Positions 16,597 to 25,099 of a stretch of 64,000 nucleotides of DNA are shown here, piece by piece. Position 1 is the stretch's first letter. Each line of letters begins with the position of its first letter. The notes under the pieces are model-generated. The model was not told where the DNA came from. It did no database searches and was given only the letters and a program-made list of their open reading frames with translations. The stretch is from Lysobacter sp. FW306-1B-D06B (GTDB lineage Bacteria > Pseudomonadota > Gammaproteobacteria > Xanthomonadales > Xanthomonadaceae), in the NCBI RefSeq assembly GCF_038446665.1, contig NZ_CP151802.1, forward strand, positions 558,001 to 622,000. Reading direction: 5' to 3'. The position numbers and the translations under genes are program-made.

Positions 16597-17401
16597 GTGG
16601 ATTCGCCGGAGAACTATGAAATCGCCTTTTACGACCCGGGCGCTTCGGACGTGGAGTCCGACGACTGGGACGAGGACGGCGAAACCGTCACGACCAAACG
16701 CCAGATTCTCCGGCTGAACGGTACGCGCGACCAGTCCATCGTCGCCCGTATTGTCGCCTCAATGCCGGACGACCACGTCGCCGCTGAGGCCTACGCAGGT
16801 ACTGGAAAGACCTTCCTGGTGATGGCCCTTAAGGACAGCTTGCGCGGCGGCTTCACGTATGTCGCGCCGTCCGCTGAGCACAAATTCGGCGTACATGCGC
16901 TGGCGTCGGCCGGCCAAGCGATTCCAGTTATCACTACGTTTGAGCTGCTGATGCGCTTGTCCAGGCACTACGCACAGAAATCTGGCGTACGCTTTGCGCC
17001 GAGCGTAGGCAAGTCCGCGCATAAAGACGATGTTCAAGCGAACAATGCGGGAATCAAACCGATCGGCGGCGCCACCGTTTGGGTTGTCATGGCCAGACTC
17101 CGGAAGGCGATCTACGCTTGGTGTAGCTCAGACGATGGCGTCCTCGGCGAACGCCCTTTTTAGGGGTGTCGGAGTCAATCATCAGGACATGGCCCAGTAT
17201 CTCGCAGCGGGCCGCCGCCTTTGGGACGCCATGTTTGCTCCGGCAGCCAAGGGCGAACGGCTCTTTGACCTCTACCCTGAGCACATTGCCAAGCGCCTCG
17301 TCCTGGCGGGGGTGAGTCGGCAGGGTCCATCTTACGAAGCCAAACTCATGCCGAGTCCGCCAGGGAGAACTTCGGGAGTGATGACAAGAATTGGCCTAGT
17401 A
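16597..17401 (+). pseudogene. AAA/UvrD-like helicase, N-terminal fragment with frameshift
   Basis: From GTG 16597 (start uncertain; the frame is open upstream) the protein shows a Walker A motif 'AEAYAGTGKTFLVMALKDSL' and 'GGFTYVAPSAEHKFG', as in superfamily 1 helicases. The frame closes at 17163. The next frame carries the natural continuation 'ALFRGVGVNHQDMAQYLAAG', 'ERLFDLYPEHIAKRLVLAGV', so a frameshift lies near 17140. Similarity then ends at the comM fragment. Walker B and later motifs are absent. Confidence 0.7.
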
Positions 17402-18028
17402 CTTGACATCCGTAAATTGCCCGAATGGGACCGCCGCGCGCTCGAAGTCCTGCGCGAACCGCTGGAAGCCGGCGTCATCACCGTTTCGCGCGCGGCGCGC
17501 AGTGCGGAATTTCCGGCGCGCTTCCAGCTCGTGGCGGCGATGAACCCCTGCCCGTGCGGCTGGGCCGGCGATGCCTCCGGCCGCTGCCGTTGCAGCCAGG
17601 AGGCGGTGCGACGCTATCGCGCGCGCGTGTCGGGCCCGCTGCTCGACCGCATCGACCTGCACGTGGAAGTCTCGCGCCTGCCACCTGCCGAGCTGCGCCC
17701 CGACGCGCCCGGCGGCGAACCCACCCACGCGGTGCGCGATCGTGTCATCCAGGCGCGTGCGCGCCAGCATGCTCGCGCAGGCAAGACGAATGCGGCGCTC
17801 GATCAGCCGGAAACCGCCGCGGCCTGCCGCCTCGCGGACGCGGACCAGTCGCTGCTGGAGCGCGCGGTGGATGCGCTGCAACTCTCGGCGCGTTCGATGC
17901 ACCGCATCCTGCGCGTGGCGCGCACCGTGGCCGACCTCGCCGGCGCCGAGACCATCGCCACGGCGCACCTCACCGAGGCCATCGCCCTGCGCCGCGCGAT
18001 GCGTGGCCTCGATTCGCCGGGCGCCTGA
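17402..18028 (+). pseudogene. comM: ComM/YifB Mg-chelatase-like ATPase, C-terminal part only
   Basis: About 208 residues, starting 'LPEWDRRALEVLREPLEAG' and running to the normal end. Present are 'FQLVAAMNPCPCGW' with a Cys cluster (CRCSQ), the sensor region 'RVSGPLLDRIDLHVEV' and the C-terminal Mg_chelatase_C helices 'LSARSMHRILRVARTVADLA'. Full ComM has about 500 residues and helps branch migration during natural transformation. The Walker A/B part is missing and the upstream DNA is a helicase remnant of lower GC. The reading frame from the remnant happens to stay open, but a functional ATPase is excluded. Confidence 0.88.
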
Positions 18029-18034
18029 AGCGCG

Positions 18035-18523
18035 TCAGCCGCAGCGGTCGCCGCAGACCTTCGGGCGTTCGAGGAAGTCACGCGCACCTTCGCGGGCCTC
18101 GCGCATCTCCGACTCGGTGCCGCAGCGCGTGACCTTGGTGCTCGTGCCCGACATGCGCTCGCGCCAGCACACCTGCTTGTCGTCGTGGCCGGCGCGGGTG
18201 TTCTTCACCTCGGCGTTGATGCGCTCCAGCGCGTTCTCCAGGCGCACCTTGTCGTCCATCGAGAGCTGGTCGAGCGAGGTCTTGCCTTCGGTGACGGCGA
18301 ACACGTCCGTCTGCGCCTTGCGGATCACGTTGACCTGGCGCGTCGTCATGCCGTCGGTCTTGCCGGCGTCGAGGTCGCGCTTGAGCGCCTGCTGCTGGGT
18401 GACGATCTGTTCGAGCTTCTGTGGCGGCGCGGGCGCGTCCTGCGCGATCGCCGCGAACGGCAACGCCAGCGCCAGCGCCAGCACCACGGCCGACGCCCAG
18501 CTGACACACGTTTGCTGCTTCAT
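18035..18523 (-). CDS. exported protein, paralogue 1 of 3
   Basis: 162 residues from ATG 18523, which has GGGGAG at good spacing; ATG two codons earlier sits too close to it. Signal peptide 'SAVVLALALALPFAAIAQ'. The mature part is helical ('LEQIVTQQQALKRDLDAG'), has a 'KTSLDQLSMDDKVRLENALE' segment, and a C-terminal Cys pattern CWRERMSGTSTKVTRC ... CGDRCG. The two upstream genes share the same plan. Probably periplasmic; function unknown. It ends seven bases from the comM fragment end (convergent). Confidence 0.7.
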   Translation of the reverse strand: MKQQTCVSWASAVVLALALALPFAAIAQDAPAPPQKLEQIVTQQQALKRDLDAGKTDGMTTRQVNVIRKAQTDVFAVTEGKTSLDQLSMDDKVRLENALERINAEVKNTRAGHDDKQVCWRERMSGTSTKVTRCGTESEMREAREGARDFLERPKVCGDRCG

Positions 18524-18572
18524 GGCCATCTCCCCTCGCTGATGACGGTTAGAGGCGGGGACGGCCCCGCGC

Positions 18573-19073
18573 TTACGGATTTCCGCCGAGCCCCCTGCGC
18601 ATGTTGCCGCCGCAGTCGGCACCACTGCTGCTTTGGCCACATACCGAAGGATCGGCCTTCCACTGCTCCGAATCGCGACGCACCTGCTCCAGTTCGGCGA
18701 GCGTGGCGCAGCGGGTGATCTTCATCGTCGTGCCGAGCTTGTGCTCACGCCAGCATTTCTGCTTGTTGCGTTCGTTGTCGGCGAGGATCGCCTTCACTTC
18801 TTCCAGCGCGTTGAACACTTCGACCTGCTCGCTCGGCCGCAACTGGTCCACGGAGGACTTGCCGTCGAGCAGGCGGAACACGCGGTCCTGCGCCTGGTGC
18901 ATGCGGTCGAGCGTGCCGGCGTCGAAACGCGCGTACGCGCCGGTCGAATGTTCCGACTCGGCGCGTATTTCACGCTGTTGCTGCAGGATCATCGCCACCT
19001 TGTCGGCGTTGGCGTGCGCCGCGCCCGCGGGGGCGAGAAGGGCCACCGTCATCCATGTCGTCATCGGCTTCAT
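18573..19073 (-). CDS. exported protein, paralogue 2 of 3
   Basis: 166 residues from ATG 19073 (MKPMTTWMTVALLAPAGA), an export signal ending near 'AHANA'. Shares with its neighbours the helical start ('MILQQQREIRAESEHSTGAY'), the 'DGKSSVDQLRPSEQVEVFNA' segment and the Cys region 'CWREHKLGTTMKITRC', finishing 'CGQSSSGADCGG'. Same strand and spacing as the other two, so one operon is likely. Function unknown. Confidence 0.7.
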   Translation of the reverse strand: MKPMTTWMTVALLAPAGAAHANADKVAMILQQQREIRAESEHSTGAYARFDAGTLDRMHQAQDRVFRLLDGKSSVDQLRPSEQVEVFNALEEVKAILADNERNKQKCWREHKLGTTMKITRCATLAELEQVRRDSEQWKADPSVCGQSSSGADCGGNMRRGLGGNP

Positions 19074-19109
19074 GTTGCGCTCCCTGTGCAACGGCCTCCG
19101 GTGGATCGG

Positions 19110-19583
19110 TCAGTTCACCTTGCAGTCCCCGCAGGCGCCGCGCGAGTCCATCATGTTGCGCGCGGCTTCGCGTTCTTCGCGCCACTGCGAGGCGGTCTTG
19201 CAGACGCGTTCCTTGCGCGTGCTGCCGAGCACGGCGCGGCGTTCGCACACCATGCGCTCGTCGCCTTCGTTGTTCACCACGCCCTCGATCCATTCCAGCG
19301 TGTTGAAGACTTCCGTCTTCTGCTGGTCGTTGAGGTCGGCGGTGGAATGCTTGCCCTCGATGGTCTGCAGCATGCGCGCCTGCTTGCTCAGCAGTTCATT
19401 GCGCTCCGTGGCCGTCAGGTCCTTGTAACGACCGGAACGTGCTTCCACGTCGTCGCGGATCTGGGTCTGCTGGGTGCGGATGTCGTCGAGCATCAGCACA
19501 CGGCTGTCGACGGAGGCGAAGGCGGCCGGAATGGCGAGCATCAGGCCAAGGGCGAGGAAAGAGGCGAATCGAAGGGCACGCAT
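19110..19583 (-). CDS. exported protein, paralogue 3 of 3
   Basis: 157 residues from ATG 19583 (MRALRFASFLALGLMLAIPA), an export signal. Same organisation as the two downstream genes: 'IRTQQTQIRDDVEARSGRY', 'EGKHSTADLNDQQKTEVFNT', 'CERRAVLGSTRKERVC', then 'CGDCKVN'. First gene of the three-gene set. Function unknown. Confidence 0.7.
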   Translation of the reverse strand: MRALRFASFLALGLMLAIPAAFASVDSRVLMLDDIRTQQTQIRDDVEARSGRYKDLTATERNELLSKQARMLQTIEGKHSTADLNDQQKTEVFNTLEWIEGVVNNEGDERMVCERRAVLGSTRKERVCKTASQWREEREAARNMMDSRGACGDCKVN

Positions 19584-19708
19584 TGCAACGATCCATAGTG
19601 TGGGTTTCACAACATAACGCGCCCGATTTGGCAATGTCGACTGCCTGACCCCGCAAATTTCATTCAGACTTGTGAATCCCGCTCTGGAGCGCCGTCCTGA
19701 GCCCGGCG

Positions 19709-20881
19709 TCAGTCACGATCCCGGTCCCATACCCGCCCGGCGGGATCGAGTTCGGTCATTTCCATGACCGCCCCCCGCCAGCCGAAGCCGCAGATCGCCA
19801 TCGCGCCCTGACGGATCGGATCGAGTCCGAAGGCCTGCTCCAGCTCGACCTCGTTGATCGCGCCGGTGATGAATGCCCCCAGGCCGGCGTCGGTCGCCGC
19901 CAGGTACAGCGTCTGCGAGAGATGGCCGGCCTCCAGCGCGACCACGCGGTACCCCTTGGCGTGGCTGCGGTATTTCCAGAAGGTGCGGTCGAACCGCGGT
20001 GACAGCACCACCACGACATGCGCGTCCGCGAACCAGTGCTGCTGGGCGACCATCTCCTGCACGAAGCCCCGCAGCGGTCTGCCCGGACCGGGCAGCGGAT
20101 CCAGTGCGTGTTCCCGCGCCTGATAGTGATACAGGCCAGGCGCGATCCCTTCGACGTGCTGCACGATCAGGTAGCACTCCATCGGGTGGAGCCCGCCGCC
20201 CGAAGGCACGTTCTTCTTCAGGAACACGGTGTCATCGGTGACACGCACCTCCGCCTGGGCGGCGAACACGCGTTGCATCAACTGCGCGAACAGCGCCTGC
20301 GGCAATGGGCGCGTGGCGTCGAAGTTGCGGCACGTGGCCCGACGCGCGAGCAGGTCGTCGAAGTCCGTCGGAGCCACGCGGGGCAAGGCAACGCGATCAC
20401 CGGCCTGCGGGTGACGCAATGCTTCTCCCGGAGGCGCACCCAGCACTTCACGCATCGAGACGGCGGTTTCGATGCCGTTCTCCTTCATGCTCTGCACCGC
20501 GTCGATGCCCGACCAGCGAGTGAAAGCATTGTAGGTGGCTCCCAGCGGGTGCCAGTAGGTGCTGCGCAATTGCTCGTCGCGCTCGCGCGCCTCGTGATCC
20601 CGCGCACGATCGCTGATCACCAGTCCCTTGCCGATCAGGCATTCGATGGTGTCGATGGCCTCGGCCTGCGCGGTCGCGGCAACCCACAGGCTCGGGCTGA
20701 GCGCGCCCAGCAGTTCGCGCTCCGCATCGTCCACTTCGACCTCATGGCCCAGATGCGGCGCCAGGGCCAGCCAACGCTGTCGTCGTCGCAGGCCATCGCC
20801 ACCGGTCAGCAATCCGTCCAGGTCGAAGCTCACTTCTTCACGCGGCTCGACGAACAGGATCGCGCACCGTCGAATCTTCAT
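19709..20881 (-). CDS. SagB-type putative peptide maturation dehydrogenase
   Basis: 390 residues from ATG 20881 (MKIRRCAILFVEPREEVSF). The C-terminal ~200 residues form a nitroreductase/SagB-like FMN domain: 'LLARRATCRNFD', 'KKNVPSGGGLHPMECYLIVQ' (the SagB 'PSGGxxxPxExY' motif) and 'ATDAGLGAFITGAINEVELE'. The N-terminal ~170 residues are family-specific. It corresponds to the 'putative peptide maturation dehydrogenase' family (TIGR04511 as I recall it) known in Xanthomonadaceae. Such enzymes oxidise azolines to azoles in other peptide pathways; here the chemistry is untested. It is divergent from the precursor gene, 204 bases apart. Confidence 0.85.
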   Translation of the reverse strand: MKIRRCAILFVEPREEVSFDLDGLLTGGDGLRRRQRWLALAPHLGHEVEVDDAERELLGALSPSLWVAATAQAEAIDTIECLIGKGLVISDRARDHEARERDEQLRSTYWHPLGATYNAFTRWSGIDAVQSMKENGIETAVSMREVLGAPPGEALRHPQAGDRVALPRVAPTDFDDLLARRATCRNFDATRPLPQALFAQLMQRVFAAQAEVRVTDDTVFLKKNVPSGGGLHPMECYLIVQHVEGIAPGLYHYQAREHALDPLPGPGRPLRGFVQEMVAQQHWFADAHVVVVLSPRFDRTFWKYRSHAKGYRVVALEAGHLSQTLYLAATDAGLGAFITGAINEVELEQAFGLDPIRQGAMAICGFGWRGAVMEMTELDPAGRVWDRDRD

Positions 20882-21085
20882 AGGACCCCCCTTGAGCGTC
20901 GCGATGGTAGCGCTCGCCGCGCTGGACCGCAGCCGGACTTCACCCGGCAATGCGTCGTGCGAGCGGGCTGCATCGCTTGCGCCCCCGCCGCGCCTGGGCC
21001 CTAATACGTGACGGAGTCCGCACCTCCAGGGGGGAGAGGCGGCTTCGTTTCGACAGGCCTATGCATTCACTTCCGGGGAACTCCA

Positions 21086-21385
21086 ATGGCGACCGACAAG
21101 CCGTCTACCGTGCTGGACCAGACCATCGCGATGAACCTGCTGGACAAGCTGTCCAGCGACGATGCCTACCGCGACCGTTTCAGCAAGAATCCGTATGGCG
21201 CGCTGCAGGAGATCGGTTATGCCGAGCCCGCCAATGCCGCCACCTGCCTGTCCAAGATGAGCGAGCTGCCGCTGGCCTCCAAGGAGGCGCTGGCGGCGTC
21301 CAAGGCCGAGCTGATGTCCACGCTCACCGCCTCGCTGGGCCAGCACCCTCACGTGCTCGCGTCGATCACGCCCAACGACAAGTAA
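21086..21385 (+). CDS. NHLP-type putative modified-peptide precursor
   Basis: 99 residues from ATG 21086, with GGGGA seven bases upstream; the frame is open 26 codons further but without a comparable site. Residues 15-46 ('AMNLLDKLSSDDAYRDRFSK', 'NPYGALQEIGY') match the nitrile-hydratase-alpha-like leader used by many ribosomal peptide pathways. The rest contains a single Cys (residue 54) and a Ser/Thr/His-rich tail (LTASLGQHPHVLASITPNDK). This fits the 'putative modified peptide' family (TIGR04509 as recalled). The mature product and cleavage site are unknown. Convergent with the cyclase gene, 19 bases between stops. Confidence 0.85.
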   Translation: MATDKPSTVLDQTIAMNLLDKLSSDDAYRDRFSKNPYGALQEIGYAEPANAATCLSKMSELPLASKEALAASKAELMSTLTASLGQHPHVLASITPNDK

Positions 21386-21404
21386 GCCGGATCGGTCGCG
21401 GCGA

Positions 21405-24020
21405 TCAGAGCGCCGCGACCACCGCACGTCGGCGCTGCGCGAGCGGGCCCGGCAGCGCATCCGGAGCCCATGCCGCATCGAACCGCTGCAGCGACTGCTT
21501 TGCGGCGTCGTTGCGCTTGAGTGCTGCCTGCAACTCCGCGGCCCGCAACAAACTGAGGTTGGTGTCGGCCACGTTGAGCGACTGCAGCACCTGGTAACTG
21601 TTGTTCTCGACGTAAGCGCGCCCACGATGCGACGCGATCCACTGTGCTTCCTTCACCGCCTCGTCGAGCTTGCCGGCGTCGGCGAGGGCCTCCATGCGGG
21701 CGACGTGGATCTGGAAGAGTTCGCGTCCGTCGATGGCCTGGTCGAGCACGCGCAACGCGTCTTCCGGCTTGCCCTGGCGCCGGGCGGTTTCGGCCTGGAC
21801 CAGCAGGGCCATGTCGTCCAGCACGGGGTGGTGCAGCCCGGCGGCGAGCTTGCGTGCGTTCGCAAGCGCATCCGGGGCGATGCCCGACATACCGGCGCGT
21901 TCCGCCAGGTAACCGGCGAGCAGCACACCGAAGATCGCGTGCGTGCGTTCGGGATCGTTCGTCTGCGATACGTTGCGCGCCTCGCCGTCCAGGTAGGTTC
22001 GCAATGACGACTGCAGCGCCGGCACCTTCACGTTCCAGCCCAGTTGGCTCAGTTCGACCGCCCGGTAGAGGCGCTGCGAGAACGCGTCGTCGGCACCGGC
22101 CTGGCGCGCCTGGCGCTGCAGAGCGGCGGCGTCGGACCAGCGGCCGCGGTCGGTCGCCATGGTGATCGCGACGATGCGGTCGGCTTCATACAGTCCCGCT
22201 TCGGATTTGGCCTTCATCAGCGAGTCGGCACGATCGAACCGCCGCTGCGCCGCAAGCGAGGCGACCTGCGCGGAGCCCGGAGCCTTCCCCAGCGTGTTGG
22301 CCTTGGCGAAGTCCTTGGCGGCGCTGTCGTAATCCTCCAGCGCCGTGTGCAGCGTCGCCCGCAGGTAATAGGCGGTGGAGCGCAACGGGTTGCGCTCCGA
22401 GGCCGCAGCGGTGGCGCCGGTGATGCCCTCGCGATAACGGTTCGCCAGCACGGTGCCGAACCAGGCGTGGTTGTAGGGGCCTGCGAAGTAGTCCGGATAC
22501 AGCGTACCCAGCTGCTTCCATTTCTCGAGCAGGTTGGTCACGTCGCCGTCGGCGAGCGAGGCCGACCACGCATCCAGGTACAGCGCATCGCGCGGCACCA
22601 GATGCGCGCGCAGTTTTTCGGCCGCCTGCAGATGCGGGATCGCCGCCTTCGTTTCGTCCATGCCCACGTAGGTGCGCGCGAGCGCCAGGTGCGCGATGGC
22701 GAATTCGGGATCCAGCTCCAGCGCGCGCTCGTAGAAGCCCAGTGCATCGCGATAATCGCCGTTGCCATAGGCCTTCACGCCCAGGGCATAGGCACGCAGT
22801 GCATCGATGTTCTTCGACGACACCTGCGGCAGCGGCACGGAGTCGCGATCGATCGCGGCCAGTGTTTCGCCGAGCTTGCCACGCAGCTGGGACGTCACCT
22901 CGTCGATGGAGTCGAGCATCGACTGGGTGCTGCCATCGGTCGAGGCCGAATACACCGTGGCCTGCGTGTGCGGATCGATGATCTCGGCACTGAAGCGCAC
23001 ATTGCCGCCGAACGATGCCACCGTCGGCAGTACCACAGCGCGCGCGCCGTCGCGCAACGCGATCTCCGATGCGGTGGCGCGATCGAGTCGGGTGCTCTCG
23101 GGCCGCTGCATGAGCGCGAGCGTGTCGCTGACCTTCAGATCGCTGAGCACGTTGACGTAGCGCGACTGCTCCAGGCTGATGCGGAACGCCTGTTCCAGCG
23201 AGTCGTCGAGCACGGCCTGGCCGGTGAGGTTGCGCAGGTCCGCGACTACGACCCAGTCGCGCTGGTTGAACGCGATGGCCGGCGCAGGTCGCGTGGCGAA
23301 CCACACGCCCACGCCGACGCCGGCGATGATCGCGGCCTCGGCGGCGAGCGCGGCCGGGCGGCGCCACAGCGGGATGTCGCGCCAGGCCTTGGGTGTGTTG
23401 GGCGGCGTGCGCAGCGGCGCGATGCCGGGCTCGCCGACTTCGTAGATCTGCTGGCCGTCGGGCACGCCCTTGAAACGCCAGCGGCCGTGCGACTTCCACA
23501 GCAGGTGCTGGCCGCGTTCGCCCAGTTCGCGCGCGGCGCGGTGCGCCAGCGGTTCGGCGACGGCGGACAGCAGGATCTGGCCCGGTCGCGCCACGGCCAT
23601 CAGGCGTGCGGCCATCGGCTTGGCGAGGCCTTCGACTTCCAGCGGCTTGGCGCCGACGGAGACGGCTTCGTCGCTGTTGCGCCAGGTCAGCACTTCACCG
23701 ACGTGCAGGCCGGCGCGGGCGCGCAGTTCGAGCCGGCGCGCGTCGCCCATCTCGCGCAGTTCGCGCACGTAGTCCAGGGCGAAGCCGAGGCCGTCGATGG
23801 GGCGTTCGAACAACAGCAGCAGGCCGTCGGAGCGGTCGATGAGGCGGCCGCGCCAGCGTTGCTGCAGATCCAGCACCAGGCGATCGTGGTCGCGGAACAA
23901 CGTCGCGGCTTCGACGTCGCCGATGCGTTCGACCAGTGAGGTCGAGTCGCACAGGTCGGTCAGCAGCAGCGTGCGCAGTTGCGGCGCTTCGATCGAGGGG
24001 CGATGGGTCATCTCGTTCAT
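21405..24020 (-). CDS. putative peptide modification system cyclase (cyclase domain + TPR)
   Basis: 871 residues from ATG 24020 (MNEMTHRPSIEAPQLRTLL). Residues ~15-195 are a class III nucleotidyl cyclase domain: the metal Asp in 'LLTDLCDST' (D22) and a second in 'DRSDGLLLLF' (D65), ending 'KGVPDGQQIYEVGE'. A transmembrane helix lies at about 223-243. Then a TolB/FlgO-like segment ('WVVVADLRNLTGQAVLDDS') and many TPR helices ('ALGFYERALELDPEFAIAHL'). This is the architecture of the 'putative peptide modification system cyclase' family (TIGR04510 as recalled). The usual transition-state Asn is replaced by Pro 135, so catalysis is uncertain. Confidence 0.85.
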   Translation of the reverse strand: MNEMTHRPSIEAPQLRTLLLTDLCDSTSLVERIGDVEAATLFRDHDRLVLDLQQRWRGRLIDRSDGLLLLFERPIDGLGFALDYVRELREMGDARRLELRARAGLHVGEVLTWRNSDEAVSVGAKPLEVEGLAKPMAARLMAVARPGQILLSAVAEPLAHRAARELGERGQHLLWKSHGRWRFKGVPDGQQIYEVGEPGIAPLRTPPNTPKAWRDIPLWRRPAALAAEAAIIAGVGVGVWFATRPAPAIAFNQRDWVVVADLRNLTGQAVLDDSLEQAFRISLEQSRYVNVLSDLKVSDTLALMQRPESTRLDRATASEIALRDGARAVVLPTVASFGGNVRFSAEIIDPHTQATVYSASTDGSTQSMLDSIDEVTSQLRGKLGETLAAIDRDSVPLPQVSSKNIDALRAYALGVKAYGNGDYRDALGFYERALELDPEFAIAHLALARTYVGMDETKAAIPHLQAAEKLRAHLVPRDALYLDAWSASLADGDVTNLLEKWKQLGTLYPDYFAGPYNHAWFGTVLANRYREGITGATAAASERNPLRSTAYYLRATLHTALEDYDSAAKDFAKANTLGKAPGSAQVASLAAQRRFDRADSLMKAKSEAGLYEADRIVAITMATDRGRWSDAAALQRQARQAGADDAFSQRLYRAVELSQLGWNVKVPALQSSLRTYLDGEARNVSQTNDPERTHAIFGVLLAGYLAERAGMSGIAPDALANARKLAAGLHHPVLDDMALLVQAETARRQGKPEDALRVLDQAIDGRELFQIHVARMEALADAGKLDEAVKEAQWIASHRGRAYVENNSYQVLQSLNVADTNLSLLRAAELQAALKRNDAAKQSLQRFDAAWAPDALPGPLAQRRRAVVAAL

Positions 24021-24046
24021 CGCGTGCCGTCCCTCTCCGTATCGGC

Positions 24047-25099
24047 TTAGGCCGAGGTCAGTTCCATGTCGTGCCAGTGGACGCGGTTGCCGCCCAGGCG
24101 CTTGGCCTGGTAGAGCGCGGCGTCGGCGTGAGCGTACCAGTCGGTCCAGTCCTTCGCCGGGTCGATCAGGCAGGCACCGACGCTCAGCGGGCACATCAGC
24201 GGGGTGCCGTGCGACATCTGCATCAGGCCCTGCGCGGTGGCGACGATGAACTCGGCGAAACGCAGGACCTCTTCCTGGCGGTCGGTCACCACCAGCAGGC
24301 AGAACTCGTCGCCGCCGAGGCGGCAGGCGAAGTCCTCCGGCCCGGCCACCGAACGCAGGATGTTGGCCACGCCTTGCAGGACGCGGTCGCCGATGAGGTG
24401 GCCGTGGTCGTCGTTGACCTGCTTGAAGCGGTCGCAGTCCACCAGCAGCAGGCCCATGCTGCGCGGGCTGCCGATGTCGCGGCACTCCTGCAGGTGCAGG
24501 GTCAGGCCGCGTCGGTTGTAGAGGCTGGTCAGCTCGTCGGTGCGCACCAGCTCTTCGGTCTGGTTGAGCTGGTGCGTCGCCGCATAGAGGCTGTCGAGCG
24601 CCGACTGCAGTTCTTCGTTGCGACGGCGCAGGCGGCGGATCAGGCTTTGTTCGTTGAGCACCACGCGCAGGATGGCGCGGCGCAGGAAATACGAGACCAG
24701 ACCGGGGTCGCGATCGACCAGGCGCTGGAACTCCTCGTGGCGCAGTTCGATCAGCAGGCCGTCGCTGGCGGCGACGGCGTCGGCGCTGCGGACGTGGTCG
24801 CCGATCAACAGGCCCAGTTCGCCGAAGAACTCGCTCGGGCCCAGGCGCTTGCCGACGAGGTCGTCGCCGAAGTCCAGGTCGACCACGCCGCGGGCGATGA
24901 CGAACATCGTGGTGCCCAGTTCGCCGCGACGGAACAGCAGCTGGCCGGCTTCGACACGGCGCGGGCGGCCCAGTTCGGCGAACAGCTCATATTCCGCTTC
25001 GGTAAGCACCGCCGTCGCCACGTCCGCAGGCGCCGTGCTGGTCTTCCCGGAGTTGATGGAATCGCGCGTCTGGAGCGACGCGACGCTGTCACGAGTCAT
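24047..25099 (-). CDS. cNMP-binding GGDEF protein (putative diguanylate cyclase)
   Basis: 350 residues from ATG 25099 (MTRDSVASLQTRDS). Residues ~35-150 form a cyclic-nucleotide-binding-type beta barrel ('LFRRGELGTTMFVIARGVVD', 'SEFFGELGLLIGDHVRSADA'). A coiled segment precedes the GGDEF domain with an intact 'LGGDEF' and 'DCDRFKQVNDDHGH'. No RxxD inhibition site is seen five residues before GGDEF. It should make c-di-GMP if active. It ends 26 bases before the cyclase gene on the same strand, probably one operon, so the cyclase product may control it (inference). Confidence 0.85.
   Translation of the reverse strand: MTRDSVASLQTRDSINSGKTSTAPADVATAVLTEAEYELFAELGRPRRVEAGQLLFRRGELGTTMFVIARGVVDLDFGDDLVGKRLGPSEFFGELGLLIGDHVRSADAVAASDGLLIELRHEEFQRLVDRDPGLVSYFLRRAILRVVLNEQSLIRRLRRRNEELQSALDSLYAATHQLNQTEELVRTDELTSLYNRRGLTLHLQECRDIGSPRSMGLLLVDCDRFKQVNDDHGHLIGDRVLQGVANILRSVAGPEDFACRLGGDEFCLLVVTDRQEEVLRFAEFIVATAQGLMQMSHGTPLMCPLSVGACLIDPAKDWTDWYAHADAALYQAKRLGGNRVHWHDMELTSA

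Noticed and set aside
17402..17430. A five-base target duplication as in AbaR islands
   Set aside because: An ACCGC string occurs in the comM part, but the other junction is outside the window, so duplication cannot be shown.
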